Source of the DNA: Terfezia claveryi
Taxonomy: Eukaryota > Ascomycota > Pezizomycetes > Pezizales > Pezizaceae
DNA: 64,000 nt
Direction: 5' to 3'
NCBI GenBank assembly: GCA_015179025.1
Contig: WHUX01000165.1
Location: 56,384-120,383 of the forward strand
Shown: one piece after another, positions 7,963 through 18,892 of the stretch
Numbering within the stretch: position 1 is the first letter of the stretch
Layout: every line of letters starts with the position of its first letter
Made by a program: the position numbers and the translations under genes
Notes under the pieces: model-generated
The model's database searches: none
What the model saw: the letters and a program-made list of their open reading frames with translations, nothing else
What the model was told of the DNA's origin: nothing

Positions 7963-10900
7963 TCACTGACACTAGCAAGGGACCTATTCTGGGTCATTTG
8001 TCTTTGTCGTCTTTCTCTGTTCCTGCATCTATGTCTGTTGACGAATCTCGCTTGTTTGGCGAGCATTTTGTAGTACCAATAACTGTTAAATTCAATGGTA
8101 AAACAGTGGTAACATCAGCTCTCATAGATTGTGGTGCCTCAGGAATAGCCTTCATTGATCCGACCTTTGTCAGTAAAAATTCGATACCAACAGCCAAGCT
8201 AAAGACCCCCCGCCTTCTTGATGTCATTGATGGCCGACCTATCTCTTCCGGGGCTATTACCGACCTCGCATGCCTACCTAGTGCCATTGGAGACCATTCG
8301 GAAAGCCTCCCCATCTTTGTAACCAAGCTCAAATACCCCATTGTCCTGGGGATCCCCTGGCTCCGAATGCATGATGTCTCCGTTAACTTTGGCTCTTACA
8401 CCTTGAACTTTAACAGCGGGTATTGCAAGAAGCACTGCGGTGCCCCACAGACTGCCGTTAAAGGATTATGTGCCCTACCACCCCCGATAGAGGATCCTAG
8501 CCAGGTGATGGCAGAAACCCCCCCACTAAAACCCCTCGATATCAACTTCATTGGAGCAGGGGCCTTTGCTTACCTTACCAGAAGGCACAAGCTGAAAGCC
8601 CATACTCTATCAATCTGCGAAGTTAACCTGGAAATCAATAAGCTGCGGTCCAAGGAAGAATGGAAGTCCATGGTGCCGGGTGAATACCATGAATTCATTG
8701 ACTTGTTCTCTGAGAAAGCCGCGGAGAAGCTTGCCCTCCATCGACCATACGACCACATAATCCCGCTGGTAGAAGGTAAGACCCCCCCTTATGGACCTCT
8801 CTATGGGATGTCCCGGATGGAACTGGAAGCTCTAAAAAAGTATCTGGAGGAAAACCTCAACAAGAGCTTCATTCGCCACAGCTCCTCCCCAGCGGGTGCT
8901 CCGGTGCTGTTCGTGAAGAAGTCGGACGGCTCCCTTAGGTTGTGCGTGGATTATCGCGGCCTGAATGAGATTACGGTAAAAAACAGGTACCCCTTGCCCC
9001 TGATCCAGGAGACATTAGCCAGGCTCTCCAAGGCCAAATGGTTCACCAAATTGGATTTAAGAGGGGCTTACAACCTGGTACGGATCGCCGAGGGGGAGGA
9101 GTGGAAAACTGCCTTCCGGACGCGATATAGCCATTTTGAGTATAATGTGATGCCTTTCGGCTTAACCAACGCCCCCGCCTCTTTTCAGCACTTTATCAAT
9201 GATACTCTGCGGGACTTTCTGGACGTATTCTGCACCGCCTACCTGGACAATATCCTCATTTACTCGGATACCCTAGCAGAACACAAGATCCATGTCCGAC
9301 AAGTGCTGGAGAAGCTGGAGGGAGCTGGGTTATATCTGAAGCCGGAAAAATGCGAGTTCCATGTGCAGAAGGTCAAGTATCTGGGGCTAATTATCACCAC
9401 GGAGGGCATCCAGATGGACCCTGCGAAGGTTGCTGCGATCCAGGAGTGGGAAACTCCAGCCAACCTCAAGGATGTACAGGCCTTCCTGGGTTTTGCTAAC
9501 TTCTATCGCCGGTTCATTCTGGGATATTCGAAGATCGTGGCACCACTGACAGCATTAACCAAGACCAAGGGCATAGAAAAGGGCCAACGCTTCCAGTGGG
9601 GTCTGGAAGCCCAATCTGACTTCGAGAAACTCAAGGAAGCCTTCTGCTCAGCCCCGATCCTGGCCCACTTCGACCCCGACAGCGAGTGTATCGTAGAAAC
9701 AGATGCCTCCGACTATGTGTCCGCCGGAATCCTGTTCCAGCATGTGAACGGCATCCTCCACCCAGTGGCATACTTCTCAAAAAAGCACTCTCCGGCGGAG
9801 TGTAATTATGAAATCTATGATAAGGAGTTAATGGCCATTGTGCGAGCATTCGAGGAGTGGAGGCCACACCTGGAGTCAGCCAAGGGATCATTGAGGTGCT
9901 ATCCGATCATAAGAATCTTGAGTACTTCACCACCACTAAGCTGCTGAACCGACGGCAGGCTAGGTGGTCAGAGTTCTTATCTCGATTCAACTTCAAGATC
10001 AAGTATCTGCCTAGAAAGGCTGGTGGGAAACCAGACGCACTGACCAGGAGATCAGGAGATCTCCCTAAAGGGGGGGATGAAAGGCTAAAGTACCAAAATC
10101 AGGTGGTACTGAAACCTGAAAATCTCGACCTGGCGGCCACTAGCCATGCTGATGCCGATGCTGATGCTGATGCTGATGCTGATGCTGATGCTGATGCTGA
10201 TGCTGATGCTAAAGCTGAAGCGAACCCAGGAGCAGATCTCCTTCTGCGGATACAACGGGCATATGCGGAGGACGACCTGGTTAAGGATATAATCGCTGCA
10301 GTGGAGTCTGGACAGCGCCGTCACACCAAGATTTCCCTAGCCGAGTGCACCACTCAGAACGGCCTCCTATACCACCTAGATCGGCTCTATATACCTGAAG
10401 GAGAGCTGCGGATGCAGCTGATCAAGGAACACCATGATACCCTGGCTGCGGGTCATCCTGGGGTAGCTAAAACGTTAGAGCTGCTAGCTAGGCAATATAC
10501 GTGGATTGACCAACGGAAGGAGGTGGAGCAGTACATACGGAATTGCCATGTCTGCAAGCGTGCCAAACCCACCCGCCATGCTCCGTATGGTACCCTGAAG
10601 CCCCTGGAAGTCCCAGAACAACCCTGGCAACACCTGACTATGGACTTCGTCACCGGATTGCTGGAAGACTCGGGATTCAACGCCATCTTGATGGTAGTGG
10701 ATCAGTTAACGAAAATGAGGCATGTGATACCCTGTCGAGACACCTGCTCAGCCCCCGAATTGGCATCCCTCTACCTGGATAATGTCTTCCGTTACCATGG
10801 CCTCCCAGCGTCGATTGTCTCAGACCTTGGCCCTCAGTTCGTCGCCGACTTCTGGAAAACATTCTGTGAGCTGTTGGGTATTGAAGTACACCTGTCTACG

Positions 10901-11698
10901 GCATACCACCCTCAGACTGATGGCCAGTCAGAACGTATGAATGCCATCATGGAGCAATATCTGAGAGCGTACATCAATTACCAGCAGAATAACTGGGTTT
11001 CATTGCTGGCCACCTGCGAATTCTCCGCCAACAACCACTTCTCTGAGACCCTGAAGACCTCCCCATTCCTGGCCAATTATGGCTGGCACCCTCGGTTCGT
11101 AGACTCCCTGGCACCTCTGCGCAAGGCCAGGGAGAACGCCCTAGCTAAGGAGTTCACCACGCAGATTTCTGAACTTCACTCTACCCTGAAAGCCGAGCTG
11201 GGATATGCGCAAGCCAGGCAAGCTGAATATGCCAATGGATCACGGTTGCCAGCCCCCAAGTATCAGCCAGGAGATAAGGTGTGGCTCTCCAGCCGGCACT
11301 TCCGGACGGAACGGCCATCTCGCAAGCTCGACCACAAGTTCCTGGGTCCATTCGAGGTGTTGGCTGCTGTAGGCACTCATGCCTATCGATTGAGGTTCCC
11401 CAAGGACATCAAACGCCACCCGGTTGTACACGTATCGGAAATTGAGCCAGCGGCTGACAATCCCCTCCCAGGGCAGAAACACCCCCCTCCCCCTCCTGTG
11501 GTGATCGAAGGTGAGGAGGAATGATAGGTAGAGGAAGTGCTGGACTCCCGAAGAAGGTATGGGCACCTGCAATATAAGGTCAAATGGCTGGGAGATGAGG
11601 AGACGACCTGGCAACCAGCGGAGGACCTGGAAAACGCCCCTGACCTGGTCACCCTATTCCACCAGTGTTACCCTCTCAAGCCTCGCCCCGCTGAATGA
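7945..11698 (+). pseudogene. pol: E1 pol polyprotein: protease, RT, RNase H, integrase, chromodomain
   Basis: Domains in order: aspartic protease (ALIDCGASG near 8120), RT ([36 protein letters not shown]; active site YLDN at 9240-9251 where YLDD is expected), RNase H ([11 protein letters not shown]), a (GATGCT)n Asp-Ala linker at 10148-10210, integrase zinc finger (HHCC, about 10430-10560), integrase core (MDFVTGL, VSDLGPQF, GQSERMNAIMEQ), the GPF-type segment (KLDHKFLGPFEV) and a C-terminal chromodomain (VEEVLDSRRRYGHLQYKVKWLG). Lesions: a one-base deletion near 9887, the Asp-to-Asn change in RT, and adjacent stops at 11522 (Trp position) and 11525 just before the chromodomain. In family terms the chromodomain directs integration to modified chromatin. 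Confidence 0.9.
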
Positions 11699-11871
11699 TA
11701 TTTTTGTCTTGTCTTCATTGATTTGGAGTTGGAATTATGATTGTTGTTTCTGTTGTTGTCAGGTTGTTCGGAGTTGGGGTCTTTGTCCTTACCTTGTTGT
11801 TGTTGTTGTTGTTTCCTGTGTTGATTTTGCCGGTTATCGTGCCCAGGACTCCTAGTCACTGGAGCTCCGAG

Positions 11872-11887
11872 CCTAAAGGGGGGATAG
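11872..11887 (+). promoter_or_regulatory. E1 polypurine tract
   Basis: AAAGGGGGGATAG directly abuts the 3' LTR, the usual plus-strand primer position. Confidence 0.8.
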
Positions 11888-12435
11888 TGTCACAACCGTC
11901 CTTTCCTAGCCAGGTTTGAGAGTCGGACGGGATTCCGTCCGACTCTCATTATTGTTGATTGATATCGTTGTTATCTCTGTTCCCGAGATAAGGGGTCTCG
12001 GGAACCTTATTCCTTCTGGTGGCCTTGGCCAGGAAGGAAGCCTGTATATATAGCTTGCTCTCTCCGCCCTCTTGTTGGATCCCCATCCAACGTCTTGTAT
12101 ACCCAATACAGGATCTTGCTTCCCCCAGCGCTTGTGCACCTCCCTTGTGCACATCCTTGCCTCGAACCTACAACTCTGCAGTACAGCTGCCCCCCTTGAC
12201 ACACGCGGCAACTGCCTCCGCGTGTCTCGTGTCCCTTGCCCTCTGCCTCTCTTGCCTCTTGCCCTTGCCCCCCCCCGTCTCAGTCTTCCCCTAGTCACAC
12301 ATGTAGCGTTCCTACGTGTGTCTTACCCTAGCCTTTCCCCAGATCACACACGTAGCGCTCCTACATGTGCGATTGCCCCTTGCCACTTCCCCGGCATACC
12401 CCTTGGTCGCCTTGTCCCCCAGAGCCCTCGTTACA
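11888..12435 (+). repeat. E1 3' LTR
   Basis: 548 bp, about 98.5 percent identical to the 5' LTR by eye and ending in TTACA, followed by the AGGAT target duplication. Confidence 0.93.
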
Positions 12436-12869
12436 AGGATAGTATTATATCTATTTAACTAGAGTAATCTAATAATAAAATTTATGAAAATATCTTGTCA
12501 AATACCTTATAGAATTAGTAGTGGTCAAAGTATTCTATATAGTATATAGTATGAGGTATGGGAATATTAATATAAATGATAGTTATAAATATAGCAATTA
12601 ATATTATTATATATTTTTGGCTAGTAATATTGTTCTAGTATAAGCTCTAGTATCTTCAATCATCTAGGATGGCTGGCAATTAGAGAGTTATAATGATTTT
12701 GTATTAGACATAGCTTCAAAGGATTATAGTTTAGTACAAAAATTTATCCTCAATACTTTAGTAGACTATTTTCTTCTATATATTCTACTAGTGAGATATT
12801 TTTTAATCAAGTTTCTTTATAATCTAATTTCTAAAGTATTGTTTTAAGGAATAGATCTACTTCTAAGGC
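12436..12869 (-). pseudogene. AT-rich decayed gypsy integrase relic, downstream half
   Basis: Continues the relic interrupted at 6246. For example 12610-12740 matches the minus-strand integrase zinc-finger region of E2'/E3 (compare 41810-41930 and 47840-47930) after C-to-T decay. Confidence 0.65.
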
Positions 12870-12948
12870 TATTATAACTATATTCTTAGTTTTGTTTTAA
12901 TACTGGAACAGACTTGTTTGAATATTATAAATTTGATACTTGAATAGG
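12870..12948 (+). repeat. Decayed E3-type LTR, 5' part
   Basis: TATTATAACTATATTCTTAG aligns with the start of the E3 LTR (TGTCACAACTGTGTTCTTCG). It is followed by decayed copies of the GAACAGGCTTGTTC palindrome. The LTR is interrupted by E2 and continues at 18893. Confidence 0.6.
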
Positions 12949-13460
12949 TGTCACGGCGTTAATTTACTTGCGAGCTATTTGACACCCGAACAGGCTTGTT
13001 CGAGTGTCAGCACAGCATTTGAATTTACTTGCGAGCTATTTGACACCCGAACAGGCTTGTTCGAGTGTCAGCACGGTATTTGAATTTACTTGCGAGGTAT
13101 TTGACACCCGAACAGGCTTGTTCGAGTGTCAGCAGGCTTGTTCGAGTGTCAGCAGTCTTGTTCGAGTGTCTTAATACTAGAAGGGATTAAAGAGGTGGAT
13201 CGCGGAGTATCACCTGCGATCGCAGGTGACGTTAAGTTAGTCGAGCGCCACTCCTTTGGCCATGGCAATCGTGTATATAGGAAGCATTAGTTGTCGTTTC
13301 TTGTTCTTGTTCCTTACGCAACGTCTTGTATTATAACCTTGGTAATACAGACTCTGCCTTTTGTCTTGATACTTCAATCTACAGTTATAGTCTCGTCTTC
13401 ATGCGCTCCTTGGAGTTACGTCTTTAGTTATAGCCACAGCCAATGACTTATGCCATTACA
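12949..13460 (+). repeat. E2 5' LTR
   Basis: It starts TGTCAC and ends TTACA. U3 holds tandem units of GCGAGCTATTTGACACCCGA plus an inverted half, so each unit is a palindrome around AACAGGCTTGTT. A perfect 20-bp palindrome, TCACCTGCGATCGCAGGTGA, lies at 13210-13229. TATATAG at 13274; self-primer ACGCAACGT at 13316-13324. Confidence 0.93.
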
Positions 13461-13462
13461 CT

Positions 13463-13471
13463 ACGTTGCGT
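13463..13471 (+). promoter_or_regulatory. E2 primer-binding site, self-complementary
   Basis: ACGTTGCGT lies two bases after the LTR end and is the exact reverse complement of LTR 13316-13324, which is 42 nt from the TATA box. Compare E1: the last four bases differ on both sides together. Confidence 0.6.
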
Positions 13472-13509
13472 CAATACACTCCACTGAGCGCAACCCCTAG
13501 CTATGAACA

Positions 13510-14715
13510 ATGACTCAGCCCGTTGTTGAATTGCCAGCCGCTATTGTCGACCTAGTTCCTCGTTTGCGAACTGCGTTGAATTCAGCAAACTAGGATTACA
13601 CCGGAATACTCAATGAAACTATTACCCTATTAGATCAGCTATTAGGGCTACCAGACCGACGACAAGATGTCGTAAGATTACGAACCTAAGTAACGAACTT
13701 AACGAATCAACTCACGGCACGGCAACAAGAAGACACAACCTTACGCACAGCCACTCAAAAGTTACGAAATGAAGTAACTACTCAAGAGACAGTGATTAAT
13801 GAGCTTCGAACGCAGTTGAAAGATATGAGGGCTATCAATGCGACTTTGGCTCGGTTACAACTAGGAGAAGGAGGGGGTTGTTCAGAGAAGATACCCAACC
13901 CAGAAAAATTCTCTGGAAAAGACCGAAATAAGCTGCGTCCTTTCTTCACCCAACTACGACTAAAGGCTGCTACTTATAGTGATGAACAAGCAAAACTTCA
14001 ACTAGCAGTAAATTCCTTAGCTGAAGATGCCCTAGATCAGGTTACCCCTTACATTGAAAACGATACGGTGAACTTAACCAACCTAGCAGCACTTATTACT
14101 ATTCTCGAAAATGCGTTCGGTGATCCAAATCGAGTAGCCAACGCAGAGTACAAACTACAAACGATGATTCAGGGGGCCAGGGAGTTCGCTGCTTATTTTG
14201 CCGAATTCCAACGATATGCAGCTGAAACGAGTTGGGGTAATACGGCTAAGTTGGCAGCTCTAAAGCACGGACTTTCCTACCAACTATAACAAGATCTCCT
14301 CGCCATACATCCTGAGCCTATGGAGTTTAACGAGTATGTGGAAGTCTGCCAAAGGGTAGATACTCGTCACCGCACGCTACAAACCCAAATGCGTAATCGT
14401 GTTGGACTAATGCCCCGAATGATATCACGCCCTACCGCTCCCGCTCCAGTTAACCCCCAAATAGTTCAAACTCCCTCTACCTCGACAGCCACGGGTACTC
14501 ACCCTGGGCCCATGGATTTGTCTGCAGGAAGGAAGAAGATATCTCCGGAGGAAAAAGCAAAGAGAATGGCTGAAGGAAGGTGCTATTATTGTGGAGGAAT
14601 GGCATATGGAGTCAGAACTTGCCCACAGGTACAAAAACGTACTCTATAAGCTGCCGAAATGGTTATGGAAACCATGAATAAGGGACTAGAAGTTGGGGAA
14701 CAGGCAAAAGAGTAG
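13510..14715 (+). pseudogene. gag: E2 gag, nonsense-mutated
   Basis: Starts MTQPVVELPAAIV. The N-terminal third is a predicted coiled coil (LTNQLTARQQEDTTLRTATQ, then TVINELRTQLKDM). The capsid core (IPNPEKFSGKDRNKLRPFFTQL ... ENAFGDPNRVANAEYKLQ) and PMDLSAGRKKIS follow. The zinc knuckle CYYCGGMAYGVRTCP has Tyr where the conserved His stands; the E2' copy keeps CYYCGGIGHGVRTCP. Stops include TAG near 13591, TAA near 13687, TAA at 14287 and TAA at 14647. Pol lies in the -1 frame as in E1, but no canonical slippery heptamer is present (GCAAAAG at the overlap). Confidence 0.85.
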
Positions 14716-17700
14716 CCTCACCTCAGAGGGATGGCACTGAGCTGAGGCAGAATAAATTTCTGGACTCTTTAAGCATTTCCAGTTCATCTTTACAGTCTTC
14801 GGAGGAAGAGTTTTTGGATGGGAATCACCTTGTAGTTAGTTGCGAATTAAATGACAATGGTTCCAGAATCCTTACTCATGCCCTAATAGACTGCGGAGCA
14901 ACGGGTTATGCATTTATAGACTAGGAATTTGCAAGCCATCACCAACTCCCCCTTTATAAACTCAATAATCCCCGAACACTAGAAGTCATTGATGGGCGAC
15001 CAATCGAGTCAGGGACAATCACACACATTAGCAAGCTAAAGCTAATAATTGATCAGCACCAAGAGGAACTTTCACTGTTTATTACCAAACTAGGCCACTA
15101 CCCCATAGTATTAGGACTTCCATGGCTACGACGTTATGATGTGAATATCCGTTTCGCTAAGAACACTGTTACTTTCGACTCCGATTTTTGCCTCCACCAT
15201 TGTTGTGAAAAACCCTCGACTATAAAGGGTATCTCAATTCTAGTTCCAGAAAACCCTAGAATTGCCCTTATTGCAGGATCAACCTTTAGTCGCCTAGTTA
15301 AAAAAGCAAAGCAGGTGGAAACAGTCTTCCGGACAACTATCTACGAACTTAACATGGCTTTAAAAGATCCTGAACAACAACCTAAGACGGAGGAGGATAA
15401 GATCAAGGAACTAGTGCCTTCTGAATACCACGAATTCCTTCCATTATTTAAGAAGGCTATTGTGGAAATCCTCCCCCCCCACCGACCTTACGACCATAAA
15501 ATTCCTCTTAAAGAAGGATTTACTCCCCCTTTTGGACCTCTATACTCCCTATCAAAACTAGAGTTAGAGGCTCTTAAAGTATGGCTGGAAGAAAACCTGT
15601 CCAAAGGATTTATTCGTGCCTCCTCATCTCCCGCAGGTGCACCTATCTTATTTGTTAAGAAGAAGGATGGGTCCTTGCGTCTTTGTGTGGATTATCATGG
15701 TCTTAATGATGGTACCATCAAGAACCGATACCCACTACCCCTTATACGAGAGACTTTGACTAGACTCTCTAAGGCACGATACTATACGGCTCTTGACATT
15801 AGAAGCACCTACAACCTCATCCGGATGGCCGAAGGAGAGGAATGGAAAACAGCGTTCTGAACTCGTTATGGCTTATATGAGACCTTAGTTATACCTTTCG
15901 GCCTCACAAATGCTCCTGCCAGCTTCCAACATTTTATTAATGATGTTCTCCATCCCTTCCTTGACAATTTCTGTACGGCTTATCTTGATGATATTTTAAT
16001 ATATAGCGATAGCCTCGAAGAACACCGAACACATGTTACCAAGGTATTGCAAGCTCTCCAAAAAGCCGGCCTCTACCTAAAACCCGAGAAGTATGAATTT
16101 CATAAGACCACGGTCCACTACTTGGGCATGATTATCTCAGCAGAAGGGATACAAATGGATCCAGCTAAAGTTAAGGCTGTAATGGACTGGGAATCCCCAA
16201 TTAACCTTCATGATGCTCATGCTTTTCTAGGATTCGCCAATTTTTATCGCCAGTTTATCAAAGACTTCTCCAAGATTGTGGCTCCTATCATGAAACTAAT
16301 AAAAAAAAATACAACCTGGCATTGGAGCGATGAATGCCAGAAGGCGTTCCAAAACCTTAAAACAGTGTTTACTTCTGCTCCCGTTCTCCAGCATTTTGAT
16401 CCCGACCGTGAAATTATAGTAGAAACAGATGCATCAGACTACGTTTCTGCTAGAATTCTTTCGCAATATGACGATAATAGCATACTTCACCCTATTGCTT
16501 ACTTCTCTAAGAAGCACTCACCAACTGAATGCAACTATGAGATTTATGATAAGGAATTAATGGCTATTATCTGATGCTTTGAAGAATGGCGAGCTGAATT
16601 GGAATCCACCCCCCATCCAATCAAAGTACTCTCAGATCACAAAAATCTAGAATACTTTATGTCAACAAAGCTCCTCAACCGCCGTCAAGCTCGATGGTCA
16701 GAATTTCTCTCCCGCTTCAACTTCAAGATAGTTTACCGTCCAGGTAAAGCAGGGGGAAAACCAGATCCATTAACAAGAAGGTCAGGAGACCTTCCAAAGG
16801 AAGGAGATGAACATATAAGGTTTCAAAATCAAGTCGTTCTCAAACCTCACAATTTAACAATCAATGCGATAGTAGAAGAGCTGGAACTAGAGGACTTGTT
16901 TAATAGAGGTTTTGAAGTTGATCCACTGCCAAGAAAGACATTAGCTAAGCTGCAACAAGGAGAGAAGTGATCTAAGGACATCTCGCTAGCCGAATGTGAA
17001 GAGGATAATGGAAAGCTAAAATATCGTAGGCGGATATATGTACCAAATTATATGCCTCTAAAGCTACGTCTAATCCAGGACCATCACGATATTCCAGCAG
17101 CGGGGCATCCAGGGCGATCCAAGACACTTGAGCTTATCTCGCGACAATATTATTGGCCAAAAATGCATAAGGATGTTAATCAGTATGTACGCAATTGTCA
17201 CTCCTGTCAACGTGCTCGAACGACACGACATGCCCCATACGGCATTCTTCGACCACTTGCAATTCCCCAAGATGCTTGGCAAGATATCTCCATGGATTTC
17301 ATTATTGGGCTACCCTGATCAAATGGATAAACGCAATTTTGGTAGTAGTATGTCGACTAACTAAAATGCGGCACTTTATTCCCTGTCGTGATACCACTAC
17401 TGCAGAGCAATTAGCAGATCTATATGCTCGGCATATCTTCCGCCTCCATGGTCTTCCTAGAACAATTGTATCAGACCGTGGGTCTCAATTCATCTCTCAC
17501 TTTTGGAAAGCTCTCTGTCAAGTGCTTAAGATTCAACCTCTCCTGTCCACACCGTTTCACCCTCAAACTGACGGCCAGACCGAATGAGTCAATGCCACTC
17601 TAGAACAATATTTACGGGTGTATGTTAATTATTTGCAGGATGACTGGGAGAACTGGTTGCATCTCGCCGAGTTTGTAGCTAATAATCAAGCTTCTGAAAC

Positions 17701-18358
17701 AACTGGGTCATCTCCCTTCTTTGTGAATTATGGTTATGACCCACTGTGGCAATTTGATTTCGAGGAAAAGCCCATACGACCTAATGAGCGGAGTGCTATA
17801 GAGGTGGCCGGGAAGATCAAGGAAATAACGGAACACTTACAAAATGAGATGGCTAGGGCGCAGGCACGGCAACAGGAGCAAGCAGACAAAGGACGAGATA
17901 ATGCTCCAGTATTCAAGGAGGAAGATCTGGTGTGGTTTAATAGCCAGCACATTACAACACAACGGCCAAGTAGAAAGCTCGACCATAAATGGATTGGCCC
18001 CTACAAGATCACAAAGGTCATATCCCCCTATGCATACGAACTCGACTTCCCTGCTAGTGGGCATTATCATCGAGTCCAGCATGTTTCACTTCTCGACCCG
18101 GCAAATAATAATCCCCTACCTGGGCAATACAATCCCCCACCTCCACCAGTGATAGTTGATAATGAGGAAGAGTGGCATGTAGAAGAAATCTTGGATTCTC
18201 ATCTTCGGAGGAAGAAATTAGAGTACTTAGTGAAATGGGTAGGGTTTGAAAGACCAGACTGGGAACCGGCAACAAATATCAACAAACTCAAGGCTATTGA
18301 TGACTTCCACAGGCAAAATCTGAGCAAACCAGGACCATTGCCGGAAGACGAAGACTAA
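14709..18358 (+). pseudogene. pol: E2 pol polyprotein with chromodomain
   Basis: Protease (ALIDCGATGYAFID), RT ([24 protein letters not shown] intact near 15978), RNase H ([10 protein letters not shown]), integrase zinc finger (about 17080-17215), core ([21 protein letters not shown]) and C-terminal chromodomain (WHVEEILDSHLRRKKLEYLV). In-frame stops at 14921, 15858, 16572 and 16968, a Trp-to-stop near 17316 with a one-base deletion just after it, and TGA at 17585. Most are CGA-to-TGA or Trp-to-TGA, as expected from RIP-like decay. It ends at TAA 18356. Confidence 0.88.
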
Positions 18359-18379
18359 GCCTCAAGGGACTTCGGCCGT

Positions 18380-18392
18380 AAGGAGGGGATAT
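18380..18392 (+). promoter_or_regulatory. E2 polypurine tract
   Basis: AAGGAGGGGATAT directly before the 3' LTR. Confidence 0.75.
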
Positions 18393-18887
18393 TGTCACAG
18401 CGTTAATTTACTTGCGAGCTATTTGACACCCGAACAGGCTTGTTCGAGTGTCAGCACGGTATTTGAATTTACTTGCGAGCTATTTGACACCCGAACAGGC
18501 TTGTTCGAGTGTCAGCACGGTATTTGAATTTACTTGCGAGGTATTTGACACCCGAACAGCAGGCTTGTTCGAGTGTCAGCAGGCTTGTTCGAGTGTCTTA
18601 ATACTAGAAGGGATTAGAGAGGTGGATCGCGGAGTATCACCTGCGATCGCAGGTGATGTCAAGTTAGTCGAGCGCCACTCCTTTGGCCACGGCAATCGTG
18701 TATATAGGAAGCCTTAGTTGTCGTTTCTTGTTCTTGTTCCTTACGCAACGTCTTGTATTATAACCTTGGTAATACAGACTCTGCCTTTTGTCTTGATACT
18801 TCAATCTACAGTTATAGTCTCGTCTTCGTGTGCTCCTTGGAGTTACGTCTTTAGTTATAGCCACAGCCAATGACTTACGCTGTTACA
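18393..18887 (+). repeat. E2 3' LTR
   Basis: 495 bp. A 22-bp perfect palindrome lies at 18636-18657. It is shorter than the 5' LTR because the GTTCGAGTGTCAGCAGGCTT array has fewer copies. Confidence 0.93.
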
Positions 18888-18892
18888 ATGGG

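Larger units (their letters stand above)
6247..12435 (+). mobile_element. Ty3/gypsy chromovirus-type LTR retrotransposon E1, complete but mutated
   Basis: Two 548-bp LTRs (6247-6794, 11888-12435) differ at about eight positions, seven of them transitions. The 5-bp target duplication AGGAT is intact (6242-6246, 12436-12440). Order inside: primer site, gag, pol (protease, RT, RNase H, integrase, chromodomain), polypurine tract. Several nonsense codons and one pol frameshift make it non-autonomous. It lies inside an older gypsy relic. E3 and E4 are related members of this lineage; E2 and E2' belong to another. Confidence 0.95.
12949..18887 (+). mobile_element. Ty3/gypsy LTR retrotransposon E2, complete but mutated
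   Basis: The 5' LTR (12949-13460, 512 bp) and 3' LTR (18393-18887, 495 bp) differ mainly by copy number of a short palindromic repeat. Flanks ATAGG and ATGGG are a likely target duplication with one change. It has gag, pol with chromodomain and a polypurine tract. It is a different lineage from E1 (LTR sequence, gag and pol clearly distinct) and is near-identical to E2' at 40069-46021 on the other strand. Confidence 0.93.

Noticed and set aside
10085..10324. Minus-strand frame with ISISIS repeat
   Set aside because: Antisense of the Asp-Ala microsatellite in E1 pol.
17316..17318. TGA in E2 pol as an intron or recoding site
   Set aside because: The E2' copy has Trp (TGG) there and a one-base deletion follows in E2, so it is decay.
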